Assembly: GCF_000021325.1 (NCBI RefSeq)
Contig: NC_011365.1
Coordinates: forward strand, 2,632,001-2,696,000
Origin: Gluconacetobacter diazotrophicus PA1 5
Lineage (GTDB): Bacteria; Pseudomonadota; Alphaproteobacteria; Acetobacterales; Acetobacteraceae
Direction of reading: 5' to 3'
Length of the DNA stretch: 64,000 nucleotides
Numbering within the stretch: position 1 is the first letter of the stretch; the number at the start of each line of letters is the position of its first letter. The translations under genes were made by a program, and so were the position numbers. The notes beneath the pieces are model-generated. The model was not told the origin of the DNA, searched no databases, and worked only from the letters and a program-made list of their open reading frames with translations. Shown in pieces: positions 37,260 through 45,591 of this stretch.

Positions 37260-38096
37260 ATGACGACGAAGACAGGCGACCTGACGGGCAAGGTGGCCCT
37301 GGTCACGGGCGGCACGCAGGGGCTGGGTGCCGCCATCGCCACCGTGTTCGCGCAGCGCGGCGCCAAGGGGATCGTGATCTGCGGCCGCAACCGTCACAAG
37401 GGTGAAGACGTCGCGGCCCGGCTGCGGCGCGATTTCGATACCGACGTGCGCTTCGTGGCCGCCGACCTCGCGGACATGGACGACGTGCGGGCCGTCGTGC
37501 AGGCGTGCGACGGCGCGTTCGGCCGGATCGACGCGCTGGTGAACGCGGCGGGACTGACCGATCGCGGCACCATCCTGGACACCACGCCCGAATTGTTCGA
37601 CCGCATGATGGCGGTCAACGTGCGCGCGCCCTTTTTCCTGATCCAGGACGCCGTGAAGATCATGATCCGGGAATCGACCGAAGGCACGATCGTCAATATC
37701 GGCTCGATGTCCGCCATGGGCGGGCAGCCTTTCATTGCCGCCTATTGCGCCTCGAAGGGGGCGCTGGAAACGCTGACCCGCAATACCGCCTATGCGCTGC
37801 TGCGCAATCGCATCCGGGTCAACGCGCTGAATATCGGCTGGATGGCGTCGGACGGTGAAGACCGCATCCAGCGCGAATTCCACGGCGCGTCCGAGGGCTG
37901 GCTGAAGGACGCGGCCCAGACGCAGCCCTTCGGCCGCCTGATCAGCCCCGAGGAGGTCGCGCGCGCCTGCGCCTATCTGTCCAGCGCCGAATCCGGCCTG
38001 ATGACGGGATCGGTCATCTGTTTCGACCAGTCGGTCTGGGGCGCGTACGATGATTCGCCCCATCCCGCCCAGGCCATGCGCCTGCACGGCGAATAA
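37260..38096 (+). CDS. Short-chain dehydrogenase/reductase
   Basis: 278-aa classical SDR: cofactor motif TGGTQGLGAAIA near residue 17, NAAG near 97, catalytic Ser in NIGSMSAMGGQ near 149 and YCASKGALE (YxxxK) near 162. It oxidises or reduces a hydroxyl group with NAD(P). The GGGGAG ribosome site falls at the end of the PhyH gene 7 bp upstream. Second gene of the PhyH operon. Confidence 0.88.
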   Translation: MTTKTGDLTGKVALVTGGTQGLGAAIATVFAQRGAKGIVICGRNRHKGEDVAARLRRDFDTDVRFVAADLADMDDVRAVVQACDGAFGRIDALVNAAGLTDRGTILDTTPELFDRMMAVNVRAPFFLIQDAVKIMIRESTEGTIVNIGSMSAMGGQPFIAAYCASKGALETLTRNTAYALLRNRIRVNALNIGWMASDGEDRIQREFHGASEGWLKDAAQTQPFGRLISPEEVARACAYLSSAESGLMTGSVICFDQSVWGAYDDSPHPAQAMRLHGE

Positions 38097-38122
38097 CGAA
38101 AAAAAGAAACCAGGAGCAGGTC

Positions 38123-39265
38123 ATGACGAAAAACGTTTCAAGACGCACGCTGGGCATAGGGCTGATCGGCAGCGGTTTCATGGGTAAGGCCCATGCGCTG
38201 GCCTTTCGCACGGTGGGCGGGGTCTTCCCCCTGGCCGCCGAGCCCAGGCTGGAAATCCTGGCGGACATCTCCGCCGACAAGGCGGCGCGCGCGGCCTATG
38301 AACTCGGCTTCGCGCGCTTCACCGCGCAATGGGAACGGCTTGTCCTGGACCCGGCGGTCGATATCGTCGCCATCACCACGCCCAACCGCCAGCACGCCCC
38401 GATGGCCCTGGCCGCGATCGCGGCGGGCAAGCATGTCTATTGCGAAAAACCGCTGGCCACCTCACTGGAAGACGCCCGCGCCATGACCGAGGCCGCCGAG
38501 CGCGCCGGCGTGGTGACGCAGGTCGGCTTCAACTACCTGCGCAACCCGATGGTCCACACGGCGAAGGAAATCATCGCCAGTGGCGAGATCGGGGACATCA
38601 TCGGGTTTTCCGGCCAGTATATCGCCGGCTTCATGGGCACGCCCGAAGGGTCCTGGTCCTGGCGTTTCCAGCCCGAGGAAGCGGGCGGCGCACTGGCCGA
38701 TATCGGCTCGCACCTGATTTCCATGAGCCGCTACCTGCTGGGCGAGGTCGCGTCGGTCTGCGCCGGCCTGGATACCGTCTATCCCACGCGCACGTCGTCC
38801 GACGGCCAGTCGCACCGGGTCGGCATCGACGACCAGGCCGCGATCCTGGCCCGCTTCCAGGACCACCCGTTCACCGCCACGCTGTTCACGTCCTGGGTCG
38901 CGACCGGGCGTGAAATGGGCCTGTCGTTCGACGTCACCGGGTCGAAGGGGGCGTTGCGCTTCACGCAGGAACGCCTGAACGAACTGGAACTGTTCAAATC
39001 CGGGCAGGCCGCCAACCGCCGTGGCTTCACGCGCCTGACCGCCTCGCCCGCCTATCCGCCCTACGGGGCCTTTACCCCCGGCGCCGGCCATCAGCTTGGC
39101 TTCAACGACCTGAAGGTCATCGAGGTCCGGAACCTGATCGACGCCGTCTGCGGCGTGGCGCCCGCCGAGACACCCTTCCGCGATGCGCTGCGCACCGCCA
39201 TGGTCATGGAAGCCGTCCGGGATTCGTCCCGGACCCGGCAGTGGATGGACGTTCCCGCCCAATAA
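38123..39265 (+). CDS. Gfo/Idh/MocA-family oxidoreductase
   Basis: 380 aa. N-terminal Rossmann motif LIGSGFMGKAHALAFR near 12, the family signature KHVYCEKPLATSLEDA near 103, and a C-terminal substrate domain with DIGSHLISMSRYLLGEV near 194. Members oxidise sugars or cyclitols such as inositols. With the SDR this operon has two dehydrogenases, which suits stepwise oxidation or epimerisation of a polyol. Good AGGAG ribosome site. Confidence 0.88.
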   Translation: MTKNVSRRTLGIGLIGSGFMGKAHALAFRTVGGVFPLAAEPRLEILADISADKAARAAYELGFARFTAQWERLVLDPAVDIVAITTPNRQHAPMALAAIAAGKHVYCEKPLATSLEDARAMTEAAERAGVVTQVGFNYLRNPMVHTAKEIIASGEIGDIIGFSGQYIAGFMGTPEGSWSWRFQPEEAGGALADIGSHLISMSRYLLGEVASVCAGLDTVYPTRTSSDGQSHRVGIDDQAAILARFQDHPFTATLFTSWVATGREMGLSFDVTGSKGALRFTQERLNELELFKSGQAANRRGFTRLTASPAYPPYGAFTPGAGHQLGFNDLKVIEVRNLIDAVCGVAPAETPFRDALRTAMVMEAVRDSSRTRQWMDVPAQ

Positions 39266-39307
39266 GGTGGGAAAATCACGTGCTTCGGAAAAATGGAATA
39301 TATTACA

Positions 39308-39343
39308 TAAAAAATCCGGCGTGCCGATGACGGCGCGCCGGAT
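39308..39343 (-). terminator. Intrinsic terminator of the sugar ABC transporter operon
   Basis: Read on the minus strand, ATCCGGCG (39336-39343) pairs with CGCCGGAT (39314-39321) around an inner stem, then a run of six T. This is a classic Rho-independent terminator 19 bp after the binding-protein stop. The GC stem may also stop the Gfo transcript from the other side. Confidence 0.8.
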
Positions 39344-39361
39344 GAATTTCGCGGCCTGGTT

Positions 39362-40306
39362 CTACCGGATACCCTGTCCGGACAGCGCGATCACCGACGC
39401 AGCCTGGTCCTTCATCACCAGGCTGGGGCCCGAAGCCACGTCGCTGGCCGGCATCATCCCGTACCGCACCTTCAGGGCCAGGAACATCACCGGCAGATAG
39501 CCCTGCAGGTAGGGCTGCTGGTCCACCGCGAACAGCGCCTGGCCGTCGCGGATTTCCTGCAGGAAGCCGGGGGCGAGGTCGAACGCGCCCACCCGCACCT
39601 TGCCGGTCAGGCCCAGCGCCTTGACGGCGGAGACGGCGGGTTCACCCACGGTCTCGGCGCCCAGCCCGATGATCGTGTCGATCGTGGGATCGGCCCGCAA
39701 CGCGCCCTGGATCTTGGCCTTGGTGCTGCTGGTATCCATATCGACCGGCAGGACCTTGGATTTTCCGAACGCCTTCGCGAATCCGGCGCAGCGATGGTCC
39801 AGCGCCACGTTGCCCGGTTCCTGGTTGACGCACAGCGCGTTCGTGCCGCCGGCCTTCTTCATCGCGGCGCCCGCGGCCTCGCCGGCCGTGGATTCCTCCT
39901 GCCCGACATCCAGGCCGACGCCGACCTGGCGCGCGGTTTCCGCCGCCGCGTTGGTGGCGATGACGTTGATGCCGGCCGCCAGCGCCTTGTGAATGGGGCC
40001 GGACAGCGCATCCACGTCGGGCACGCTGACCACCAGCCCGTCGGGGTGCTGGCTGACGGCGGCGGTGATCAGGTTGGCCATCTGCGTCATGTCGAACGTG
40101 TCGGGCTGGCGGAATTCCACATGCACGCCGGCCTGCTGCGCGGCGGCCTTGGCGCCGTTGCGCACGACCGCCCAGAAGGGATCGGCAGCCTGTCCATGGG
40201 TGACCATGATGATGTTGATCGACTTGTCGGCGGCGCGGCCCGCGGGGACCCACGCGGCACTGGAAAGCGCCAGGATGCCTGCCGCGATAACGGACGATTT
40301 TTTCAT
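39362..40306 (-). CDS. Periplasmic sugar/cyclitol-binding protein of an ABC importer
   Basis: 314 aa with a Sec signal peptide (SSVIAAGILALSSAAWVP, cleavage near GRAA). The mature protein is a ribose-type binding protein (INIIMVTHGQAADPFWAVV; GLVVSVPDVDALSGPIHKAL; VGAFDLAPGFLQEI). It is the last gene of a permease-ATPase-binding protein operon, 45 bp after the ATPase. The location between two polyol-oxidation loci suggests inositol or a derivative as ligand. Confidence 0.88.
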   Translation of the reverse strand: MKKSSVIAAGILALSSAAWVPAGRAADKSINIIMVTHGQAADPFWAVVRNGAKAAAQQAGVHVEFRQPDTFDMTQMANLITAAVSQHPDGLVVSVPDVDALSGPIHKALAAGINVIATNAAAETARQVGVGLDVGQEESTAGEAAGAAMKKAGGTNALCVNQEPGNVALDHRCAGFAKAFGKSKVLPVDMDTSSTKAKIQGALRADPTIDTIIGLGAETVGEPAVSAVKALGLTGKVRVGAFDLAPGFLQEIRDGQALFAVDQQPYLQGYLPVMFLALKVRYGMMPASDVASGPSLVMKDQAASVIALSGQGIR

Positions 40307-40351
40307 TTCTTTCTCTTCTTGTTATCGTCGTCTTGGAATGATGGAAGCCTG

Positions 40352-41200
40352 CTACACCATCCCGCCCAGTTCGTCCGAAAGCTTCTGCATCTCCCGCCCG
40401 CCGGCCATCAGGCTTTGCAGGCGGTCCATGTCGATTTCCGACTTCCGGTAGGAACCCAGCGTCTTGCCGCGGTTCAGGACCGTGAAACTGTCCCCCACGG
40501 CGAAGGCATGCCGCACATTGTGCGTGATGAAGACCACGGCCAGGCCCCTGTTCCTGACCTGGTCGATATATTTCAGAACCATCGAGGTCTGCGCGACGCC
40601 CAGCGCCGATGTCGGTTCGTCCAGGATCAGCACCCGCGCGCCGAAATAGACGGCCCGCGCGATGGCCACGCACTGGCGCTCGCCGCCCGACAGCGTGCCC
40701 ACCGCCTGGTCGGGGTCGCGCACGTCGATGCCGATCTTGTTCATCTGGTCATGGGTGATGCGGCGGCAGGCCTTGAAATCCACCCAGCGGAAGGGAAAGA
40801 CGCCCTGCACCGGCTCCCGCCCCATGAAGAAATTCCGCGTGACCGACATCAGCGGAATCATCGCAAGGTCCTGGAACACGGTGGCGATCCCCGCCGCCAG
40901 CGCGTCGCGCGGGCCGTGGAAATGGGCGGGCTGGCCATCGACCAGGATCGTGCCGCTGGTGGGCGCATGCACGCCCGACAGCGTCTTGATCAGCGTCGAC
41001 TTGCCGGCGCCGTTATCGCCCAGCAGGCACAGCACCTCGCCCGCCCGGACGGTCAGCGACACGCCGGCCAGGGCGATGACCTGCCCGAATTCCTTGCGGA
41101 CATCCTTGATTTCGATGATCGGCGTGCCCTTCGGCGGCAGATCGACCGCGTCCGAACCGCCATGCCCTGAGGATGTCCCACGTGGTGTGATGTAATTCAT
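40352..41200 (-). CDS. Sugar ABC transporter ATPase (single domain)
   Basis: 282 aa. Walker [10 protein letters not shown], signature LSGGERQ and Walker [12 protein letters not shown] are intact. It has only one nucleotide-binding domain, like FrcA of the fructose type, whereas ribose/inositol ATPases (RbsA, IatA) usually have two fused. It works as a homodimer with the permease. Three bases separate it from the permease gene. Confidence 0.9.
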   Translation of the reverse strand: MNYITPRGTSSGHGGSDAVDLPPKGTPIIEIKDVRKEFGQVIALAGVSLTVRAGEVLCLLGDNGAGKSTLIKTLSGVHAPTSGTILVDGQPAHFHGPRDALAAGIATVFQDLAMIPLMSVTRNFFMGREPVQGVFPFRWVDFKACRRITHDQMNKIGIDVRDPDQAVGTLSGGERQCVAIARAVYFGARVLILDEPTSALGVAQTSMVLKYIDQVRNRGLAVVFITHNVRHAFAVGDSFTVLNRGKTLGSYRKSEIDMDRLQSLMAGGREMQKLSDELGGMV

Positions 41201-41203
41201 GGC

Positions 41204-42379
41204 TCAACGCTCCCCCGTCACCTTCCGGCGCAGGTTGTTATTGAAGATCACCGCAATCAGCAGCATCACCCCGAGGAAGACCTGGAACCAGTCGCTGTCG
41301 AACGTGGTGTAGCTCAGCCCGATCGACACCACGCCGAAGATGATCGCCCCGAAGAAGGCGCCCAGCGTCGATCCATATCCCCCCGTCAGCAGGCACCCGC
41401 CGATCACGGCGGCGATCACGGCCTGGAATTCCTTCTGCGTGCCGCGCATCGCATCGGTGGACCCGGCATCCAGCACCGTCAGGATGCCGACCAGCGCCGC
41501 GGCGCACGCGGTCAGGATGAACAGCCCGGTCTTGACCTGGTCCACCGGCACGCCCGAATTGCGGGCCGCCCTGGGGTCGCCGCCGCTGGCGAAGATCCAG
41601 TTGCCCAGCTTCGTCTTCAACAGGCACCAGGTCGAAAGCGTGGTCAGGCCGACGAACCACATCACCGCGATCGGGATGCCGGGTGCGGCGGGCGTGCCGT
41701 CGGGCAGCAGCGCGATCAGGCCGTGATGCGCCGCCCACCGGAACGGGCCGCCGAAGGCGAAGCCGGAAAAGAGCGGCGTGAAGATGCTGTCCGACGCGGC
41801 CTCGGTAAAGCCGCGCAACTGGGTGGTGCCGCCCGTGACCGCCTTCAGCCCGACCAGGGACAGGCCGCGCAGGATGAAGAAGAAGGCCAGCGTCACGATA
41901 AAGGACGGCAGCCGCGTCCAGATCACCAACTGGCCGTTGATGGTGCCCACGATCGCCGCGACCACCAGGGTCAGCAGGATCGAAAGCAGCAGCGGCAGGT
42001 GCCATTGCAGCAGGAAGATGCCGAAGGCCAGGCCGGAAAACGCGACCATGGACCCGATGGACAGGTCGAATTCGCCCCCGATCATCAGCAGCGCCACGGC
42101 CACCGCCATGATGCCGAGCTGCGCCGAGGGGTTCATGATCGCCAGCCCGCCGTTCAGCGAGAACATCGACCGGTCGGCGGTGAAGGCGAAGAAGATCCCC
42201 ACCAGCACCAGTCCGCCGATGGCGCCCAGTTCGGGCCGGCGCATGGCCCGGACCAGAAGCGAGGAATGGCGCAGCCGCTCGTCCGGCGTGCCGGCCCCGT
42301 CCGGTGCGCGGGGTGCCGGGGGCAGGACCGCGCCCGGCTGGGCCGCCAGCAGCGGCCCACCTGAAGGTTCGATAGACAT
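41204..42379 (-). CDS. Sugar ABC transporter permease
   Basis: About 391 aa with eight to ten hydrophobic segments of the ribose/xylose permease family (AVALLMIGGEFDLSIGSMVAF is the family landmark; VIGGCLLTGGYGSTLGAFFG). The ATG at 42379 was chosen because GGAG lies nine bases upstream; an ATG five codons earlier is possible. First gene of the transporter operon. Confidence 0.88.
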   Translation of the reverse strand: MSIEPSGGPLLAAQPGAVLPPAPRAPDGAGTPDERLRHSSLLVRAMRRPELGAIGGLVLVGIFFAFTADRSMFSLNGGLAIMNPSAQLGIMAVAVALLMIGGEFDLSIGSMVAFSGLAFGIFLLQWHLPLLLSILLTLVVAAIVGTINGQLVIWTRLPSFIVTLAFFFILRGLSLVGLKAVTGGTTQLRGFTEAASDSIFTPLFSGFAFGGPFRWAAHHGLIALLPDGTPAAPGIPIAVMWFVGLTTLSTWCLLKTKLGNWIFASGGDPRAARNSGVPVDQVKTGLFILTACAAALVGILTVLDAGSTDAMRGTQKEFQAVIAAVIGGCLLTGGYGSTLGAFFGAIIFGVVSIGLSYTTFDSDWFQVFLGVMLLIAVIFNNNLRRKVTGER

Positions 42380-42434
42380 TCGATTATTCTCCATGAAACG
42401 CAGGATGAACCGTCGTTTCTATTTTTGTATGTCT

Positions 42435-42452
42435 ACGGAACGCACATTCCGT
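42435..42452. promoter_or_regulatory. Operator candidate upstream of the ABC transporter operon
   Basis: ACGGAA (42435-42440) and TTCCGT (42447-42452) form a perfect inverted repeat 56 bp ahead of the permease start. The GGAAC half-site inside also occurs twice upstream of iolC. Confidence 0.4.
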
Positions 42453-42544
42453 TCTTGTCCCCGCAAGGTCAAGGCGCAAACGCGTCATCCGCCCCGGCCC
42501 GCGCGCTTCTCACGCGTTTGTGCTGCCCGCGGACGGGGCGGCCG

Positions 42545-43402
42545 TTACCGTTTTCTGCCCTTTACGTCACGGATTTTGGCCACCGACGTGGCCAGCGTCA
42601 TCACCAGCGCCGTCGCGGCGGCATTGGACCGGAAGCCCTGGAAATCCTGTTCCAGAATCTCGAACCACAGCCCGCCGGCGGGCACGACGGGGCTGAACGG
42701 ACTGTCGGTCAGCACGATCGTCGGCACGCCCACCGCCTGGAACTGGTTGAACACTTCGATCGTACGCCGGGCATAGGGCGAATAGCTGATCACGATCGCG
42801 GCGTCGCGGTGCGTGGCGAAGGACGCGATCTCGTCCTCCATGCCGGTGGCCGAACGGACATCGACATGGCGGATCGACAGTTTGTTCAGCAGATAGGACA
42901 GGTAATCCGCCACCGGCGCGGACCGCCGCAGCCCCAGGACGAACAGGGTCTCGGCCTCGGCCAGGACGGCGCAGGCGCGCTCCAGGCGCTCGGCGTCGAT
43001 GCTGGCGCGCAGGCGGGTCAGCGACTGTTCCAGCGCGTGGGCGAATCCTTCCAGCAGCATCGTGGCCGGCGGGCTGGCGCCGTCGGGCCCCCGCAGGGCA
43101 TCCAGCCGCGCCTGGTAGGTCGAGGCACGGCCGCGCAGGCGCTCGCGAAACACTACCTGCATGTCGGAAAACCCGTGGAATCCAAAGGCCCGTGCGAAAC
43201 GGATGATCGTGGAAGGCTGCACGCCCGCCACGGACGCCACGCTGCTGACGGTCCCGAAGGTGAAATCGTCCGGCGCCGCCATGATCGCATCCGCCACCTG
43301 GGCCAGCCGCTTCGGCAGCGAATCGTAGCGGGCGCGAATATCGTCGCGCAGCACATCGAAATCCTGAATCGGGATCGATCCGGCGGCCATGTCGTTGGGC
43401 AT
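42545..43402 (-). CDS. RpiR-family transcriptional regulator
   Basis: 285 aa. N-terminal HTH_6 domain (AQVADAIMAAPDDFTFGTVS; GVQPSTIIRFARAFGFHGFS) and C-terminal SIS sugar-phosphate-binding domain (VLGLRRSAPVADYLSYLL; IVISYSPYARRTIEVF). RpiR proteins commonly control inositol catabolism in alphaproteobacteria (IolR), sensing a pathway phosphate. Divergent from iolC with 260 bp between. Confidence 0.9.
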   Translation of the reverse strand: MPNDMAAGSIPIQDFDVLRDDIRARYDSLPKRLAQVADAIMAAPDDFTFGTVSSVASVAGVQPSTIIRFARAFGFHGFSDMQVVFRERLRGRASTYQARLDALRGPDGASPPATMLLEGFAHALEQSLTRLRASIDAERLERACAVLAEAETLFVLGLRRSAPVADYLSYLLNKLSIRHVDVRSATGMEDEIASFATHRDAAIVISYSPYARRTIEVFNQFQAVGVPTIVLTDSPFSPVVPAGGLWFEILEQDFQGFRSNAAATALVMTLATSVAKIRDVKGRKR

Positions 43403-43462
43403 CGTGCTCTCGTATCGGGCAAGGGGATATGGGGTCGGTTATTTCACGGAATGAAATGCAAT

Positions 43463-43607
43463 GGAACATTCATGTTCAGGCCGCCCGCGCCGGGATTTCG
43501 GCCATATAACCAAGAATAATCATGATGTTGACACCCGGAAGGCGCCGGAATTGCCCGCTGGAAAACGGAATAAACGTTCTGTGATTTGACGCAAAGGGAA
43601 CATTTAT
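43463..43607. promoter_or_regulatory. iolC promoter region with repeated operator half-sites
   Basis: GAACATTCATGTTC (43464-43477) is a perfect palindrome. The 11-mer GGAACATT(C/T)AT occurs at 43463-43473 and again at 43597-43607. A TTGACG at 43586-43591 may be the -35 box, with TAAATC at 43611 as a weak -10, so the second site would lie in the promoter spacer. Likely binding sites of the RpiR-type regulator. Confidence 0.45.
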
Positions 43608-43662
43608 CCCTAAATCGCCGCCAAGCAGGCCCGCCAAGAGGTCGCCCGAAAAGAGGTAAGGA

Positions 43663-45591
43663 ATGACGAACCCTGCACTTGACGTCGTGACGGTCGGCCG
43701 CGCGTCGGTCGATCTGTACGGGCAGCAGATCGGCGGCCGGCTGGAGGACATGGCCAGCTTCAGCAAGGCCGTCGGCGGCTGCCCCGCCAACATCGCCATC
43801 GGCACCGCGCGGCTGGGCCTGAAATCGGCGCTGGTCACCCGGGTCGGGGACGAGCATTTCGGGCGCTTCATCCGCGAACAGCTGCGCCGCGAAGGGGTGG
43901 ACGTGCGGGGCGTGCACACCGACCCGGCCCGCTTCACCGCGCTGGCCATCCTGGGCGTGCGCGACCGGACCACGTTCCCGCTGCTGTTCTACCGCACCGA
44001 CTGCGCCGACAGCGCCCTGGGCGAGGGCGATATCGACGAGGCCCTGATCCGGTCCAGCCGTGTCCTGGTCGTGACCGGCACGCATTTCGCCCGGCCCGGC
44101 TCCGCCGCCGCGCAGCGCAAGGCCATGCGGATCATCCGCGCCGCCGGCGGCAAGGTGGTGTTCGACATCGACTACCGCCCCAACCTGTGGGGCCTGGCCG
44201 GCATCGGGGACGGCGAGGCGCGCTATGTCCGATCGGACACCGTCACCAGCCACCTGGCGCCGATCCTGCCGGACTGCGACCTGATCGTCGGCACCGAGGA
44301 GGAACTGCATATCGCCGGCGGGTCGGAAGACACGCTGGATGCCATCCGCGCCATCCGCGCGCGCTCGGCCGCCACCATCGTGTGCAAGCGCGGGCCGATG
44401 GGCTGCGTGGTGTTCGACGGTGCGATCCCGGACCGGCTGGATGACGGCATTTCCGGCCCCGGCTTCCCGGTCGAGGTCTACAACACGCTGGGCGCGGGCG
44501 ATGCCTTCATGTCGGGCTTCCTGCGCGGCTGGGTGCGGGGCGAGGCGCTGGAGACCTGCTGCCGCTACGCCAATGCCTGCGGCGCCTTCGCGGTGTCGCG
44601 CCTGCTGTGCTCGCCCGAAATCCCGACCTGGCGGGAACTGACCTATTTCCTCGACCATGGCAGCGTGGAAACCGCGCTGCGGCATGATGTCGCGCTGAAT
44701 CACCTGCACTGGGTCACCACGCGGCGCGCCCAGGCCTATCCGGTCATGGCGCTGGCCTGCGACCATCGCATCCAGCTCGAAGCCATCGCGCTGGAAGCCG
44801 GGGCCCCGCTGTCGCGCATTCCGCAGTTCAAGACGCTCGCGGTGCAGGCGGCGGTCAGGGTGGCGAACGGCGCACCGGGCTTCGGCGTCTTCATGGACGG
44901 GCGCTACGGCCAGGACGCGCTGTTCACCGCGTCGAAGAGCGGTCTGTGGACGGCCCGCCCGATCGAACTGCCGGCCTCGCGCCCGCTGGATTTCGAGTTC
45001 GGCGGCAGCCTGGGCGCCCACCTGACCGAATGGCCGACCGACCAGGTGGTGAAATGCCTGTGCTTCTACCACCCGGACGATGACGAGGCCCTGCGCCAGC
45101 GCCAGGAACGCGAAATGCTGCGCGCGCAGGATGCCTGCCGCCGGACCGGCCGCGAGCTGCTGCTGGAAATCATCGCCGGCAAGAACGGCCCGATGCGCGA
45201 CGACACGGTATCCCGCGCGTTGCAGATGCTCTACGCCGCCGGACTGCGCCCGGACTGGTGGAAGCTGGAAGGACAGTCCAGCCCCGCCGCCTGGCACGCC
45301 ATCGGCGAGGTGATCGGCGCGAACGACCCCGATTGCCGGGGCGTCGTCATCCTGGGCCTGGACGCGCCCGAACAGGAATTGCTGGCCGCGTTCCAGGCCG
45401 CCGCGGTCACGCCCTGGGTCCGGGGCTTCGCGATCGGCCGCACCATCTTCGGCGACCCGGCCCGCGCCTGGTTCGCGGGCAGCCTGGACGACGCAGGCGC
45501 GGTCGATGAAATGAGCCGCCGTTTCGCGCGCTTCGTCGCCGCCTGGCAGGCGGTGCCGCGCACCACCGACGCAACGGGACAACGGTCATGA
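43663..45591 (+). CDS. iolC: 5-dehydro-2-deoxygluconokinase fused to DUF2090 aldolase-like domain
   Basis: 642 aa bifunctional protein. Residues 1-~325 are a PfkB sugar kinase (FSKAVGGCPANIAIGTARLG; NTLGAGDAFMSGFLRGW with the catalytic Asp) that phosphorylates 2-deoxy-5-keto-gluconate. Residues ~330-642 are the DUF2090 domain (ACDHRIQLEAIALEAG; FGVFMDGRYGQDALF), found fused to IolC where a separate IolJ aldolase is absent; it is thought to cleave the phosphate to malonic semialdehyde and dihydroxyacetone phosphate. No iolJ occurs here, consistent with this. Its stop overlaps iolD (ATGA). Confidence 0.92.
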   Translation: MTNPALDVVTVGRASVDLYGQQIGGRLEDMASFSKAVGGCPANIAIGTARLGLKSALVTRVGDEHFGRFIREQLRREGVDVRGVHTDPARFTALAILGVRDRTTFPLLFYRTDCADSALGEGDIDEALIRSSRVLVVTGTHFARPGSAAAQRKAMRIIRAAGGKVVFDIDYRPNLWGLAGIGDGEARYVRSDTVTSHLAPILPDCDLIVGTEEELHIAGGSEDTLDAIRAIRARSAATIVCKRGPMGCVVFDGAIPDRLDDGISGPGFPVEVYNTLGAGDAFMSGFLRGWVRGEALETCCRYANACGAFAVSRLLCSPEIPTWRELTYFLDHGSVETALRHDVALNHLHWVTTRRAQAYPVMALACDHRIQLEAIALEAGAPLSRIPQFKTLAVQAAVRVANGAPGFGVFMDGRYGQDALFTASKSGLWTARPIELPASRPLDFEFGGSLGAHLTEWPTDQVVKCLCFYHPDDDEALRQRQEREMLRAQDACRRTGRELLLEIIAGKNGPMRDDTVSRALQMLYAAGLRPDWWKLEGQSSPAAWHAIGEVIGANDPDCRGVVILGLDAPEQELLAAFQAAAVTPWVRGFAIGRTIFGDPARAWFAGSLDDAGAVDEMSRRFARFVAAWQAVPRTTDATGQRS

